Of a stretch of 30,109 nucleotides of DNA, positions 20,809 through 28,230 are shown one piece after another. Source of the DNA: a virus. The stretch lies in the IMG/VR virus record IMGVR_UViG_3300008517_000159, positions 1 through 30,109 of that record; one strand, given 5' to 3'. The notes beneath the pieces are model-generated. The model did not search any database. It was not told the DNA's origin and saw nothing but the letters and a program-made list of their open reading frames with translations. Each line of letters starts with the position of its first letter. The stretch's first letter is position 1. The position numbers were made by a program, and so were the translations under genes.

Positions 20809-20881
20809 CTGCTCCCATAGCAGCGTCCTTTAAACGTCCTTGCTGCCATACCAACGTCCTTTAAACGTCCTTGCTCCCATA
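20809..20881 (-). repeat. 31-bp tandem repeat carrying repeated SD-ATG units
   Basis: Two full copies and a partial third copy of a 31-bp unit lie head to tail. On the minus strand each begins TATGGGAGCA or TATGGCAGCA and ends AAAGGACG(T/C)TG. The ATGs are at 20880, 20849 and 20818, exactly 31 bases apart. The second and third are each preceded by AAAGGA seven bases upstream. Because 31 is not a multiple of three, each ATG opens a different frame. The first two encode only 16 residues (similar MxARTFKGR peptides), and the third opens a 42-residue frame (20690-20818). Confidence 0.75.
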
Positions 20882-20908
20882 GCTCTAGTCGAGAAAAAAT
20901 TCGTTAAC

Positions 20909-21121
20909 TTAAATCCGCGAATCGAACTTATCGCAGATCCTCGCCAGCATCCGCTCCACTCCTTCAAAGAACTTTTGCTGATTTCCGAGCTCCGCAGCTT
21001 TCTGAAGATTCATCTTAAAATCTGGATGCCAGATCCCATTCACGATCCTGCAGATATCCTTATGACGACAATTAAAGCAGCAGACTTCAATTCCTTCCAG
21101 CTCATCTTTCTTATTCGCCAT
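20909..21121 (-). CDS. Small cysteine-rich (possible zinc-binding) protein
   Basis: The 70-residue protein has a cluster CCFNCRHKDIC (about residues 14-24) and a later cysteine near the C-terminus. The C-x2-C and H/C spacing could bind zinc. The remainder is a helical segment (FKMNLQKAAELGNQQKFFEGVERML). The start follows AAAGGAGATCCAGG and overlaps the previous gene by 11 bases. Its stop opens a 320-bp gene-poor stretch. The function is unknown. Confidence 0.65.
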   Translation of the reverse strand: MANKKDELEGIEVCCFNCRHKDICRIVNGIWHPDFKMNLQKAAELGNQQKFFEGVERMLARICDKFDSRI

Positions 21122-21419
21122 CCTGGATCTCCTTTAAGATCCTCTTGAAGAGTGGATCTCTTTGCTGTAGCATGATCGTAAGCTCCTCTCTCACGAGCTC
21201 GCGGATCCTCTGATCGTCCACGACGAGAGAAGTCGTTCCTTTCCTCCTTCCTGGAATCTGCAGCGTGACTTTTTTCTTATCCGGATCCTCCTCTCCTTTT
21301 GAGATAAAGACAGCAGCAACGTCCTTTTTCTCAAGAGACTCCTTCGACATTTCCAGAAGTTCCTCGATCGTTCCTTCCTTCTTCTCTCCCAGCGTTCCGT
21401 CGTATCGTATTTCTTGCAT
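21111..21419 (-). CDS. Hypothetical protein
   Basis: The 102-residue product is highly charged: an acidic helical N-terminus (EELLEMSKESLEKKDVAAVF), a basic central strand (KKKVTLQIPGRRKG) and a helical C-terminus. The start follows AGGAGGTG at ideal spacing. Its last 11 bases overlap the next gene. No known family is recognised. Confidence 0.65.
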   Translation of the reverse strand: MQEIRYDGTLGEKKEGTIEELLEMSKESLEKKDVAAVFISKGEEDPDKKKVTLQIPGRRKGTTSLVVDDQRIRELVREELTIMLQQRDPLFKRILKEIQDGE

Positions 21420-21430
21420 TAAACACCTCC

Positions 21431-21772
21431 TCAGTGCTTGTATTTTAGTTTAGTCTGAGACACGACTCTGATCTGCTCCACGATCGACTCGATGAGATAC
21501 TGTGGAGCTTGAATCGTGATCCTATCTCCGACTTTTATATCTCCTTCCAGGAGAGCTGCGAACTCATCCGCACTGAAGTCCGGAATGATCTCCAGGATCT
21601 TAGGAGCTTTCTCTCTTCGCTCTGCAAGGAAGCCGACAAGGAACTGCTGGAGGAATCCAAGAAGCAGAAGAGGATTGAGCTTCAGTCCTCCAGTCGATTC
21701 ATGAATAAGATTCACCAGCTCTTGAGATTCTTTTCTAATAAACTTATCGTACTTTTCCCAGTCCATAATCAT
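21431..21772 (-). CDS. Hypothetical protein
   Basis: The 113-residue protein is mostly helical, with a hydrophobic stretch KLNPLLLLGFLQQFLVGFLAE (about residues 29-50). That stretch could be a membrane-associated or buried helix. A more polar C-terminal half ends VSQTKLKYKH. Two starts are possible, ATG at 21772 (overlapping the HTH stop as ATGA) or ATG at 21766, which has GAGGAG closer to ideal distance. No family is recognised. Confidence 0.65.
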   Translation of the reverse strand: MIMDWEKYDKFIRKESQELVNLIHESTGGLKLNPLLLLGFLQQFLVGFLAERREKAPKILEIIPDFSADEFAALLEGDIKVGDRITIQAPQYLIESIVEQIRVVSQTKLKYKH

Positions 21773-21942
21773 CTCCTCATCTTCTCACGATAGCGACGGA
21801 TGCAGGATAAAATCTGCGCTTTCGAATATCCGAAACGCTGCGCGAGTCCATCGATCGAAACTCCTTGATCGTGCAGCTCGTTAATCCTCTTATTCTCATG
21901 ATCTCTCTCCTTCTTCGTGAGTCTCCTGCGATCTTCATTCAT
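21769..21942 (-). CDS. Small helix-turn-helix protein
   Basis: This 57-residue product contains an HTH-like pattern, INELHDQGVSIDGLAQRFGY followed by SKAQILSCIRRYREKMRR. It has the spacing of a helix, a G-V-S-I turn and a recognition helix, as in small Hin or resolvase-type and sigma-like HTH units. Flanking segments are rich in arginine and lysine. It is probably a DNA-binding regulator or a packaging-site-binding accessory protein. It starts immediately after the preceding stop and its own stop overlaps the next start (ATGA). It is too small to be a complete transcription factor with a separate dimer domain. Confidence 0.65.
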   Translation of the reverse strand: MNEDRRRLTKKERDHENKRINELHDQGVSIDGLAQRFGYSKAQILSCIRRYREKMRR

Positions 21943-22116
21943 TCAGATCTCCGCATTGAGGAGCTTTCTAAGAGCTCTCCAGCTCGTCACGACTTTCTCT
22001 CCGTCTTCCATTACGATAAGAATGGATCCTTTCGCTCCTCTGATTAAGACGTCGCACTTCTTTCCTCGCAGCTTCGCTCTCTTCGAGTTGTTTTTCCAGT
22101 AGAAAAAATATTTCAT
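21943..22116 (-). CDS. Small basic hypothetical protein
   Basis: This 57-residue ORF begins MKYFFYWKNNSKRAKLRGKK and continues with CDVLIRGAKGSILIVMEDGE, ending in WRALRKLLNAEI. The start overlaps the preceding stop (ATGA) behind AGAGGAA, and the stop abuts the next ATG directly. The beta-strand-rich, basic composition would suit a small nucleic-acid-binding or structural protein. No family is recognised. Perfect packing between neighbours supports it as a real gene. Confidence 0.65.
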   Translation of the reverse strand: MKYFFYWKNNSKRAKLRGKKCDVLIRGAKGSILIVMEDGEKVVTSWRALRKLLNAEI

Positions 22117-22388
22117 TTCCTCTTCTTCAGCTTATACTCAAACCAGCGATATCGGAATCCGCGAAACTGCTTGCAAGGAATCGAATTGATATAAGTGAAG
22201 GAGCTTCCGTCCCAGAGGATCGTCTCCGAAATATCTCTATCCGGATTGAACTCCAGGACTTCGACATATCCCATGACGCGTCCTCTCATGGCGATGAAGA
22301 GCTTATCGTCTTCTGTGAACTTCTTTGGAATACTCGCGTCCGTCTTGTGCAGGAAGTCTTCCTCGTTCATATAGATGACGATATCCAC
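22113..22388 (-). CDS. Hypothetical protein
   Basis: The 91-residue product starts at GTG 22388, which shares a base with the preceding stop (TAGTG) and has AAAGGA seven bases upstream. An in-frame start further upstream at 22472 would overlap the preceding gene by 85 bases and lacks support. The protein is small and mixed alpha/beta (FIAMRGRVMGYVEVLEFN, FRGFRYRWFEYKLKKRK). No family is recognised. The stop overlaps the next gene (ATGA). Confidence 0.65.
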   Translation of the reverse strand: MDIVIYMNEEDFLHKTDASIPKKFTEDDKLFIAMRGRVMGYVEVLEFNPDRDISETILWDGSSFTYINSIPCKQFRGFRYRWFEYKLKKRK

Positions 22389-22621
22389 TACTTTGTCCTT
22401 TCGAACGCTGTCCGTTTTACAATCAGATAGACTGGAGGGTGCGTGTTCTCTTTCGTCCGGATATTCAGCCATGCTCTCCCCAGCAGCAGCGCAGAGGCTC
22501 TCTCCTTGAAGCTCATCCTCCAGCAGCTCAAGACCTGGGATCCGTCAGTGAAGACAGGAAGATCCGCGCAGTCCGGAGCGACGAGCTTTGTGTTCGCTTC
22601 CTCAAAATTGACTGGTTTCAT
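22388..22621 (-). CDS. Small hypothetical phage protein
   Basis: This 77-residue protein begins MKPVNFEEANTKLVAP and contains the segment SCWRMSFKERASALLLGRAWLNI, a pattern I associate with small conserved phage proteins of unknown function. The start overlaps the portal stop (ATGA), with GAGGAGG upstream. The stop TAG shares one base with the GTG start of the next gene. It is probably cotranslated with the portal. No function is assigned. Confidence 0.75.
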   Translation of the reverse strand: MKPVNFEEANTKLVAPDCADLPVFTDGSQVLSCWRMSFKERASALLLGRAWLNIRTKENTHPPVYLIVKRTAFERTK

Positions 22622-24216
22622 TTCGTATCCTCCTCTTCTAGCGTCTGGACTCTAGACTCGAGATTCTGCGTGATCCGAAGCAGCTCTTCCTCCTCCTTTT
22701 CCAGATCCTCCTCTCCGACTTTGACAAGTCCTTTCTCAATGTATCGATCGTTTCCTCCTTCTTTCTCGTCGATCGCTTCTCGTCCGTCGACAGCTCGCAG
22801 CTCGTTCACTCTCAAAGCAGCGTTCCGGAAGAGCTTGATCGCTCTCGCGATCTCCGAATCTTTATTCCTGATATCCGGAGGAATCAACTTGAACAGCATC
22901 GGAACTTCCTTATCCTCCCCATCTCCTTCGACCAGAGTCGGAAGGATCTGGAAGTTGAAGATGTTCTCGACTTTCTGCTGTAGCGTCTCTACGCTCGAGG
23001 AAACATAGATATCAGTCAGCTCTTCTGCGAGATTTCCTCCAAGAGCTCCTTCTTCTGCAATCGCCACTCGGTAAGGAGGCATTGAATAAGCGACCAGGAT
23101 CTCATTCCTCATCTGCTTGTAATAGTCCTTCATGAAGTCTCCTTCCTTGACTTCGTTCATGAGAGGAATCCATTCGAGTCCTTTTCTCTCCTCCTTCGTG
23201 AGTCCAATCTCGTCCTGCTGTGGAGCTTGGAGCACTAGAGTCTTATACGCGTTCTCGGATCCTCTGATCTCGGATTCAATAAACTCCTTTATCTCTGTGT
23301 CGGATCCTTCTTTCCAGTCTCCATACAGGATCACGAGAGCTGCCGGGACTCCGTAATTTTCGAAGAACGAAAGATTGAAGTCTCGGATTCCGATCATGGA
23401 GATGACAGCTCCAAGAGCTCCCAGAATATTCGGAACTCCATAGTAGTCAGATCTCACATAGTAGTTCACGTCCATAATCATTTCACTTGCAAGATCCTCT
23501 TCTTTTGCTTCTTTCTTTGATTCCGCGCCAGTCTCCGCGACAAGATCTTCCTTCTCTCCGAATCTCTTAAACCAGACACGCTTCCGCTGTCCTTTGACAT
23601 AGCGAGTCTGACAGTATTTCTTCTCCGATTCGTGAACGCGGATCGTATAAGCTGGGACGTGAAACATCGATCCGATATCTCCGTCTCCAGTTCTCGAAAG
23701 TTCCATGTTCATCCATCCGGAGGATCCCCAGTCAACGATGAGGCGCTTTATCATTTCGATAAGATCGTAGTCGCCGTCCGCTGGACGATCGAGGAGCTTC
23801 TTCGCTTTCTCCTTGAATGACTTCGCTTTCTCATCTTTCTCAGGATCGACTCCTTCCTTTGGCTCGAACTTGTATCCTTGTCCAGCAACGTCTTGCGCAA
23901 GCTGATTCACTGTCCGCATGTAATAGATGTTAGACTCGTAATAAGTGAGGAATCCTTCAGGATCATAAGGAGGGGCCATGAGTCCTTTATCTTTCCAGTA
24001 GGACTTATCCTCCTTGAGCTGCTTCGAAGTCCTCTTTCCTTCTGTGCGCTTTGAGATCTGGACAAGCTTTCCTTTTGTCGTGTAAGCGAAGACTCGCCCT
24101 TGTCGGAGTTTCGACTGCTCGGAGATCTTGTCGTGAATCTGCTCCGGAGTGAGCGGACGTCCTTTTTGGACGATCGTCATCTTCTTCTTAAGAGCGCTTT
24201 TCTTTTTCTCGGCCAT
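22618..24216 (-). CDS. Portal protein (PBSX XkdE / HK97-like)
   Basis: The portal forms the dodecameric DNA gate at one capsid vertex. Family features include TYYESNIYYMRTVNQLAQDVAGQGYKFE, then DYYGVPNILGALGAVISMIGIRDFNLSFFENYGVPAALVIL in the centre, then RNEILVAYSMPPYRVAI followed by AEELTDIYVSSSVETLQQKVENIFN. These are typical of PBSX-type portals. The start is set at ATG 24216 rather than the GTG six bases upstream because AGAGGAGGTGACA precedes this ATG perfectly. The protein is 532 residues long and has an acidic C-terminal coiled coil. The stop overlaps the next start by ATGA. Unlike most phages, the MuF gene does not follow directly but lies about 4 kb downstream. Confidence 0.93.
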   Translation of the reverse strand: MAEKKKSALKKKMTIVQKGRPLTPEQIHDKISEQSKLRQGRVFAYTTKGKLVQISKRTEGKRTSKQLKEDKSYWKDKGLMAPPYDPEGFLTYYESNIYYMRTVNQLAQDVAGQGYKFEPKEGVDPEKDEKAKSFKEKAKKLLDRPADGDYDLIEMIKRLIVDWGSSGWMNMELSRTGDGDIGSMFHVPAYTIRVHESEKKYCQTRYVKGQRKRVWFKRFGEKEDLVAETGAESKKEAKEEDLASEMIMDVNYYVRSDYYGVPNILGALGAVISMIGIRDFNLSFFENYGVPAALVILYGDWKEGSDTEIKEFIESEIRGSENAYKTLVLQAPQQDEIGLTKEERKGLEWIPLMNEVKEGDFMKDYYKQMRNEILVAYSMPPYRVAIAEEGALGGNLAEELTDIYVSSSVETLQQKVENIFNFQILPTLVEGDGEDKEVPMLFKLIPPDIRNKDSEIARAIKLFRNAALRVNELRAVDGREAIDEKEGGNDRYIEKGLVKVGEEDLEKEEEELLRITQNLESRVQTLEEEDTK

Positions 24217-24227
24217 TGTCACCTCCT

Positions 24228-25154
24228 CTATTCTGAGCGATAGACTATCACTTCAGATTTTCTTTGAAGATCAAAATCAGATACAGCAAAGAGAATCTCC
24301 TCTCCATCGAAGACGTAGATCTTATCTGATCTCTGGAGCTTTATATTCTTTGAGATCTCGAAGCATTTTCCAGTCGATACGAGATGGAGTCGAGATGGAG
24401 CACTCATCTGCGCAAAGTCTTTCGACCATTTTGCATCCAGTACAAGAGCAGCTCCAGCGAACTTCTGCGGAACGCAGACAAATAAGCGGACTTGTCCTTC
24501 TTTTATCCGCTCCATGAGCTTGTTGAATCCTTTAACTACTTCCAGAGATGAATCTTTCCACTTCAGCAGGATCTCGTAGTGGATCCCAGTCTCCATCTCA
24601 TAGCGATCCGGATCATCCGGAAATTCAGGATCCTCCTCCTCGTTTCTCCTCTCCAGCGATTTGATCGTATCCTTCATAATGACATTCTCTCTCACCATTC
24701 CTGCAGGATCGCAGACAGTCTCGAGACTATGGATATAACTCCGGACAGCTTCAGGCAGCTCATTGACATTCCTTGAAGTTGGGAGCCAGGATCCAGGAAT
24801 GCAAAAGAAGTCACTAGGAAACTTAAAGCCCTCCACTTCAGCGGAGAATGTGATAGGAGCTAAAGTCCGGAGGATCTCGCGGATCTTCTCTCTGAATTTT
24901 TTCCTATCAGGAAGACAAGGACTATTGATAGCGCTCCTCATCATATTGTAGATCCTGTCGATCGCTTTATCCTCGGACTCGTCTAGTTTTTTTGCTTCCT
25001 TGATATCCATTTTGATCACCTCCTCTTGCAGTGCAGAACGACTGCTTTTTTTTACAGTGTCGAAAAATGCGAGCATGTTTTCTCTGGAGTATCCATAGAG
25101 ATCGACGTTTGAATCTGTCCGCATTCTCCTTAATAAATCTCTGAATTTATTCAT
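24228..25154 (-). CDS. Hypothetical protein between terminase and portal
   Basis: The 308-residue protein is not recognised. Its first 85 residues are rich in basic and acidic helices (IKMDIKEAKKLDESEDKAIDRI). The middle has FKFPSDFFCIPGSWLPTSRNVNELP, and the C-terminus is predicted to be beta-rich (KIYVFDGEEILFAVSDFDLQRKSEVIVYRSE). It overlaps the terminase stop by ATGA and is followed within a few bases by the portal. This fixed position in the packaging block suggests a function linked to packaging or the portal vertex. No catalytic motif is evident. Confidence 0.75.
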   Translation of the reverse strand: MNKFRDLLRRMRTDSNVDLYGYSRENMLAFFDTVKKSSRSALQEEVIKMDIKEAKKLDESEDKAIDRIYNMMRSAINSPCLPDRKKFREKIREILRTLAPITFSAEVEGFKFPSDFFCIPGSWLPTSRNVNELPEAVRSYIHSLETVCDPAGMVRENVIMKDTIKSLERRNEEEDPEFPDDPDRYEMETGIHYEILLKWKDSSLEVVKGFNKLMERIKEGQVRLFVCVPQKFAGAALVLDAKWSKDFAQMSAPSRLHLVSTGKCFEISKNIKLQRSDKIYVFDGEEILFAVSDFDLQRKSEVIVYRSE

Positions 25155-26455
25155 CTTACGACTCGTCCTTGTCGCTTCTCTTTGACTCTGGAGTGAGCGA
25201 TCACGATCGCGTCCAGTCTGTCCGGACTCATCTTGATTCTCTTCTTAAACTCCTCTTTTGATTCGATCCGGATCTGTCTGTCTACAGTTGGGACTCGATA
25301 TCGGATCCTCATCTGCTTTGCCAGCTTGTCATCCAGTGGAAGATCTAGAGCGTGGAGATCGTTCCGGAGCAGGAAGAAGTCTTCTGCTCTTTTGTTTTTA
25401 TACATAGGATCCAGCGCAGCGTCAGAGGATCTATACGCGAGGAGCTTTCCTCTGAATCCGCGCTGCAGGAGCCATGGAAGCTTCCGCTTAATTCTATCGT
25501 AGACTCCAGCTCCGAATCCGATTATATCGATCTTCACTTCCGCTTCTCTGTGATTAATCATCTCGTCTATCACTTTATCTGCGAGGAGCATGAGATCAGC
25601 TAGTCGATAGATCCGAAACGTGTACTTGTTCGCACGCTTGAACGCGAGGACTGATTCGTCTGGACCCTCGCGAGCGACGTCGACTCCGATCGCGCTCACG
25701 TTCGCGAGCGCTCGAGACTGGCGTCTCATCGCTTCCTCTACAAGAGAGATAGGAAAGACGTGAGACTCTTCAGAGAGTACGTCCCAGTCTCCTCTCATCC
25801 AGGATTTAAAAAGCTCAGCAGGAAGAATCTTTTTCATTCCCAGGAGATATCCTTCAGGATTATATGGATTGTCTTCCGGAAGAGCAGGAATAAAATCGTG
25901 ATCCTCGAGCTCCTGATCGATCCAGCGGATCTTAACCCAATTAGAAGCAGGATTCGCAGTGCAGAGTCCTTTGTGAATGATTCCTGGAAGATTCAAAGAA
26001 AGCCGAGTTGACAGCATAAGGAAATGATCTTCAGTCGTCTCTTCAATCTGATCTACTCCGAACCAGCCGAGCTCCATTGACTTTAGCTTATCGAGTCCGC
26101 GCTGATCGTCTCCGAGTCCTCCGTAATACATTTCGGATCCGTTCTTGAATTTGAAGAGCTTCTCGGATTTATTATGAAAAAGATAAAGAGCAGGATCCAG
26201 CCACTTCTCCACTTCTTTCAATGTGGAGCGCTTGAATTCCTCTAGCTCATGTCTGCAAAGATATCCTCTGTTTCCTGGATACAGCGTCGAGAGCTGGATT
26301 CCGGAATTCACGAGCCAGCATGTTTTTCCTCCTCGCATAGCTCCTCCATACATCGGATACTTCACAGGAGAGAGATGAGCTTTGAGCTGGCGGGGCTCTG
26401 GAACGTACGACTCCACTCTTACCACTTTGAATCCGGATTCCTGGATTCCGATCAT
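25151..26455 (-). CDS. terL: Terminase large subunit (ATPase and nuclease)
   Basis: This is the motor that translocates phage DNA into the prohead and cuts it. The Walker A motif is GGAMRGGKT (residues 37-45), and the Walker B region is MELGWFGVDQIEE (127-139), with DQ in place of the commoner DE. The C-terminal RNase H-like nuclease begins at SAIGVDVAREGPDESVLAF (about 254-272, D259 as first metal ligand), continues with VKIDIIGFGAGVYDRI, and ends with PDRLDAIVIAH (411-421, D414 as the expected third acid). The 434-residue length is normal for the family. The stop overlaps the next gene start (ATGA). Confidence 0.95.
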   Translation of the reverse strand: MIGIQESGFKVVRVESYVPEPRQLKAHLSPVKYPMYGGAMRGGKTCWLVNSGIQLSTLYPGNRGYLCRHELEEFKRSTLKEVEKWLDPALYLFHNKSEKLFKFKNGSEMYYGGLGDDQRGLDKLKSMELGWFGVDQIEETTEDHFLMLSTRLSLNLPGIIHKGLCTANPASNWVKIRWIDQELEDHDFIPALPEDNPYNPEGYLLGMKKILPAELFKSWMRGDWDVLSEESHVFPISLVEEAMRRQSRALANVSAIGVDVAREGPDESVLAFKRANKYTFRIYRLADLMLLADKVIDEMINHREAEVKIDIIGFGAGVYDRIKRKLPWLLQRGFRGKLLAYRSSDAALDPMYKNKRAEDFFLLRNDLHALDLPLDDKLAKQMRIRYRVPTVDRQIRIESKEEFKKRIKMSPDRLDAIVIAHSRVKEKRQGRVVR

Positions 26456-26491
26456 TATTTCATTCCTTCTGTCATTATTTCAGAGATTCTT

Positions 26492-26668
26492 TCACTTTCC
26501 TCGCTTTTTTTTCAGCAGCTCGCGTATGTCAAGTAGAGCTTCGAGGAGGAGCTGCTGATTATCCATGAGATCGAGCAGCAAGAAAACTCCTTTCTTCGCG
26601 ACGTCCTCATTCGATTCCATGCTCTTTAAAGTGCGGAGATCGGTTTCGATCTCTTGTCTTAGTCTCAT
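26492..26668 (-). CDS. Small hypothetical protein between terminase subunits
   Basis: A 58-residue ORF starts at an ATG preceded by AAAGGAG at ideal spacing and fills the gap between the two terminase genes. The product is helical and amphipathic, with a leucine-rich segment (FLLLDLMDNQQLLLEALLDI) and a lysine-rich end (LLKKKRGK). No family is recognised. Its placement suggests a packaging accessory protein or simply a small filler gene. The strong ribosome site and tight fit make it likely to be translated. Confidence 0.65.
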   Translation of the reverse strand: MRLRQEIETDLRTLKSMESNEDVAKKGVFLLLDLMDNQQLLLEALLDIRELLKKKRGK

Positions 26669-26686
26669 ATCGTCTCCTTTAAAAAA

Positions 26687-27316
26687 TTAATCCAAGTACT
26701 CCTCGCTGGGAAGCGGATCCTTCTCCTTTTCTTTCGCTTTCTTTTTTGCGGATCGAGGAACAGGCATGTGAGAGATATACTGGACGAGAGATCCTTGCGT
26801 GTCGATCTCAGTGATTTGTCTGTCCGTCATTCCGAGCCAATTTTTCGCAAGGAAGATCCAGGATCCAGGAGTCAAGATCGGAACGAAAGCGTAGAAGAGC
26901 GCGTTCCTCTTTTGTTCGAATAATTCCATCGCTTCTTTCAGCTTCGGATATTTTGCCATCCAGTTATAGAGCGTGGATCTATGGAGCCCCATGAAGTCCG
27001 CGAGTGATTCGAAGGAGCAGAAGGAGAAGAAGTTCCGGATCTCAAGAGTCTCAGTGAAAGCTTCAATCATCGCAATTACTTTCTCCTCGTTGTATTTTGT
27101 CGGACGTCCTGCTTTGTGCCTTTTGATTTTCTGCTGAAGTGATTTCTCGTACTCATCTCGGAAGCGTTGGAGTGCTTCTTTCTTGATCCGGAGCTCTTCC
27201 TTCTCGGATATCTTATAAGAGGAGCGCGGAGCTGCTCTGTCCGTCGCGGTTCCCTTCCTCTTCGACGTGGCAGCGTTTCCGCGCTTCCTCTTTATTTTGT
27301 TTTTTAGAGCTGTCAA
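26687..27316 (-). CDS. terS: Terminase small subunit
   Basis: This protein probably recognises the packaging site and recruits the large terminase. The N-terminal 75 residues are basic and disordered-looking. AGRPTKYNEEKV then opens a helix-turn-helix region with SLADFMGLHRSTLYNWMAKYPKLKEAMELFEQKR, and the end has a PGSWIFLAKNWLGMTDRQ segment. The order RPTKY, then W..KYP.L..A, then F.AKN..GM.D, is typical of phage DNA-packaging small subunits. The TTG start overlaps the upstream stop as TTGA, with AAGGAG 11 bases before it, so a slightly later start is possible. It is followed by a 58-residue ORF and then the large subunit. Confidence 0.85.
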   Translation of the reverse strand: MTALKNKIKRKRGNAATSKRKGTATDRAAPRSSYKISEKEELRIKKEALQRFRDEYEKSLQQKIKRHKAGRPTKYNEEKVIAMIEAFTETLEIRNFFSFCSFESLADFMGLHRSTLYNWMAKYPKLKEAMELFEQKRNALFYAFVPILTPGSWIFLAKNWLGMTDRQITEIDTQGSLVQYISHMPVPRSAKKKAKEKEKDPLPSEEYLD

Positions 27317-28230
27317 CTATTAAGGATCTCCTTGAACTCCTGGAGTGTTCCTCTCCGCTCTGCAGAAGCTTTCCTTCTCCAGCGGAGTTGTCTTGTGAGA
27401 TGATCGTCATAATTAGATCCGATCTCCTTGATTGCTTGCTTCAAAGATTTCCGATCGGAGACTAGATATTCAGAGATATCGTATCCAGCAGTCTCAAATG
27501 TATTTAAGCAGTTCCGATCAAAGAGCTGGACGACTCCGGATCCCAGAGCTTCATAAAACCTGTTCGCAGGATAAGTGTAGTGACTATGACTGAAAGCATC
27601 TTCCAGATAAAGTGAGAAGAGACAGCGCTGCAGCAGCGATCCTTTCGCGTGCCAATAGAAAGGAGTCCCAAAATGAGCTTTAACTCCCAGCGCTTTGAAC
27701 AGCGACACGTTTCGTGGAGACGTGGAGACGACGAGATCTCGATAGAAATATCGCTCGAAATAGATCTCTCGATCCTTGCGATACATTCCATAATAGACGA
27801 TCGAATACGGACGCTCAGCTATTCCCAGCGGACGGAGTCCTTTGTAGATCAGCGCATTGATATTCAGAGTTCTCCATGTCATCCATCCTCTCCGCGATCG
27901 TTTAGGAGCTGGATAGCTGCAGACAGTGACGACTCCGCGCTTCCGGAGGATCTTCGCGACGTCATTATTCAGATTCAGCAGATAGTCATTCGTGATCCAG
28001 TAAAGACTAGATTCGGAATGGCGATCGAGGAATGCGCAGATCTCCTTCACGTCAGCCCAGTGTGCAGCATAAGAAAGGAAGATCTTCTCGATCTTCTCGT
28101 TCCAGAATTCGCGGAATTTTCCGTTGACAATAGGAACTTCGAATTTTTCCTGCAGGATCTTGTCGTTCCTCCAGTATGGAGTAAAGCTTTTGTGTCTCGG
28201 CTCTGGCTCCACGATCACAGCTTTAATCAC
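27313..28230 (-). CDS. Glycosyltransferase, probably GT-B fold (group 1 / CgeB-like)
   Basis: The 305-residue protein looks like a GT-B glycosyltransferase. The C-terminal half carries a donor-site pattern, with SLYLEDAFSHSHYTYP followed by RFYEALGSGVVQLFD (about residues 205-240). This resembles the E-x7-E and 'YEALGSG' region of glycosyl transferases group 1 and CgeB/YkvP-like proteins. The N-terminal half has alternating beta-alpha character without a clear motif. The GTG start overlaps the ParB-like stop as GTGA and is preceded by GGAGGAGG. Its position directly upstream of the small terminase is unusual. The substrate may be phage DNA bases, the virion or host glycans, and the sequence does not say which. 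Confidence 0.72.
   Translation of the reverse strand: MIKAVIVEPEPRHKSFTPYWRNDKILQEKFEVPIVNGKFREFWNEKIEKIFLSYAAHWADVKEICAFLDRHSESSLYWITNDYLLNLNNDVAKILRKRGVVTVCSYPAPKRSRRGWMTWRTLNINALIYKGLRPLGIAERPYSIVYYGMYRKDREIYFERYFYRDLVVSTSPRNVSLFKALGVKAHFGTPFYWHAKGSLLQRCLFSLYLEDAFSHSHYTYPANRFYEALGSGVVQLFDRNCLNTFETAGYDISEYLVSDRKSLKQAIKEIGSNYDDHLTRQLRWRRKASAERRGTLQEFKEILNS

Noticed and set aside
22389-22472. Upstream start for the 91-residue protein
   Set aside because: This would overlap the preceding gene by 85 bases. The GTG at 22388 has AAAGGA and a one-base stop overlap typical of coupling.
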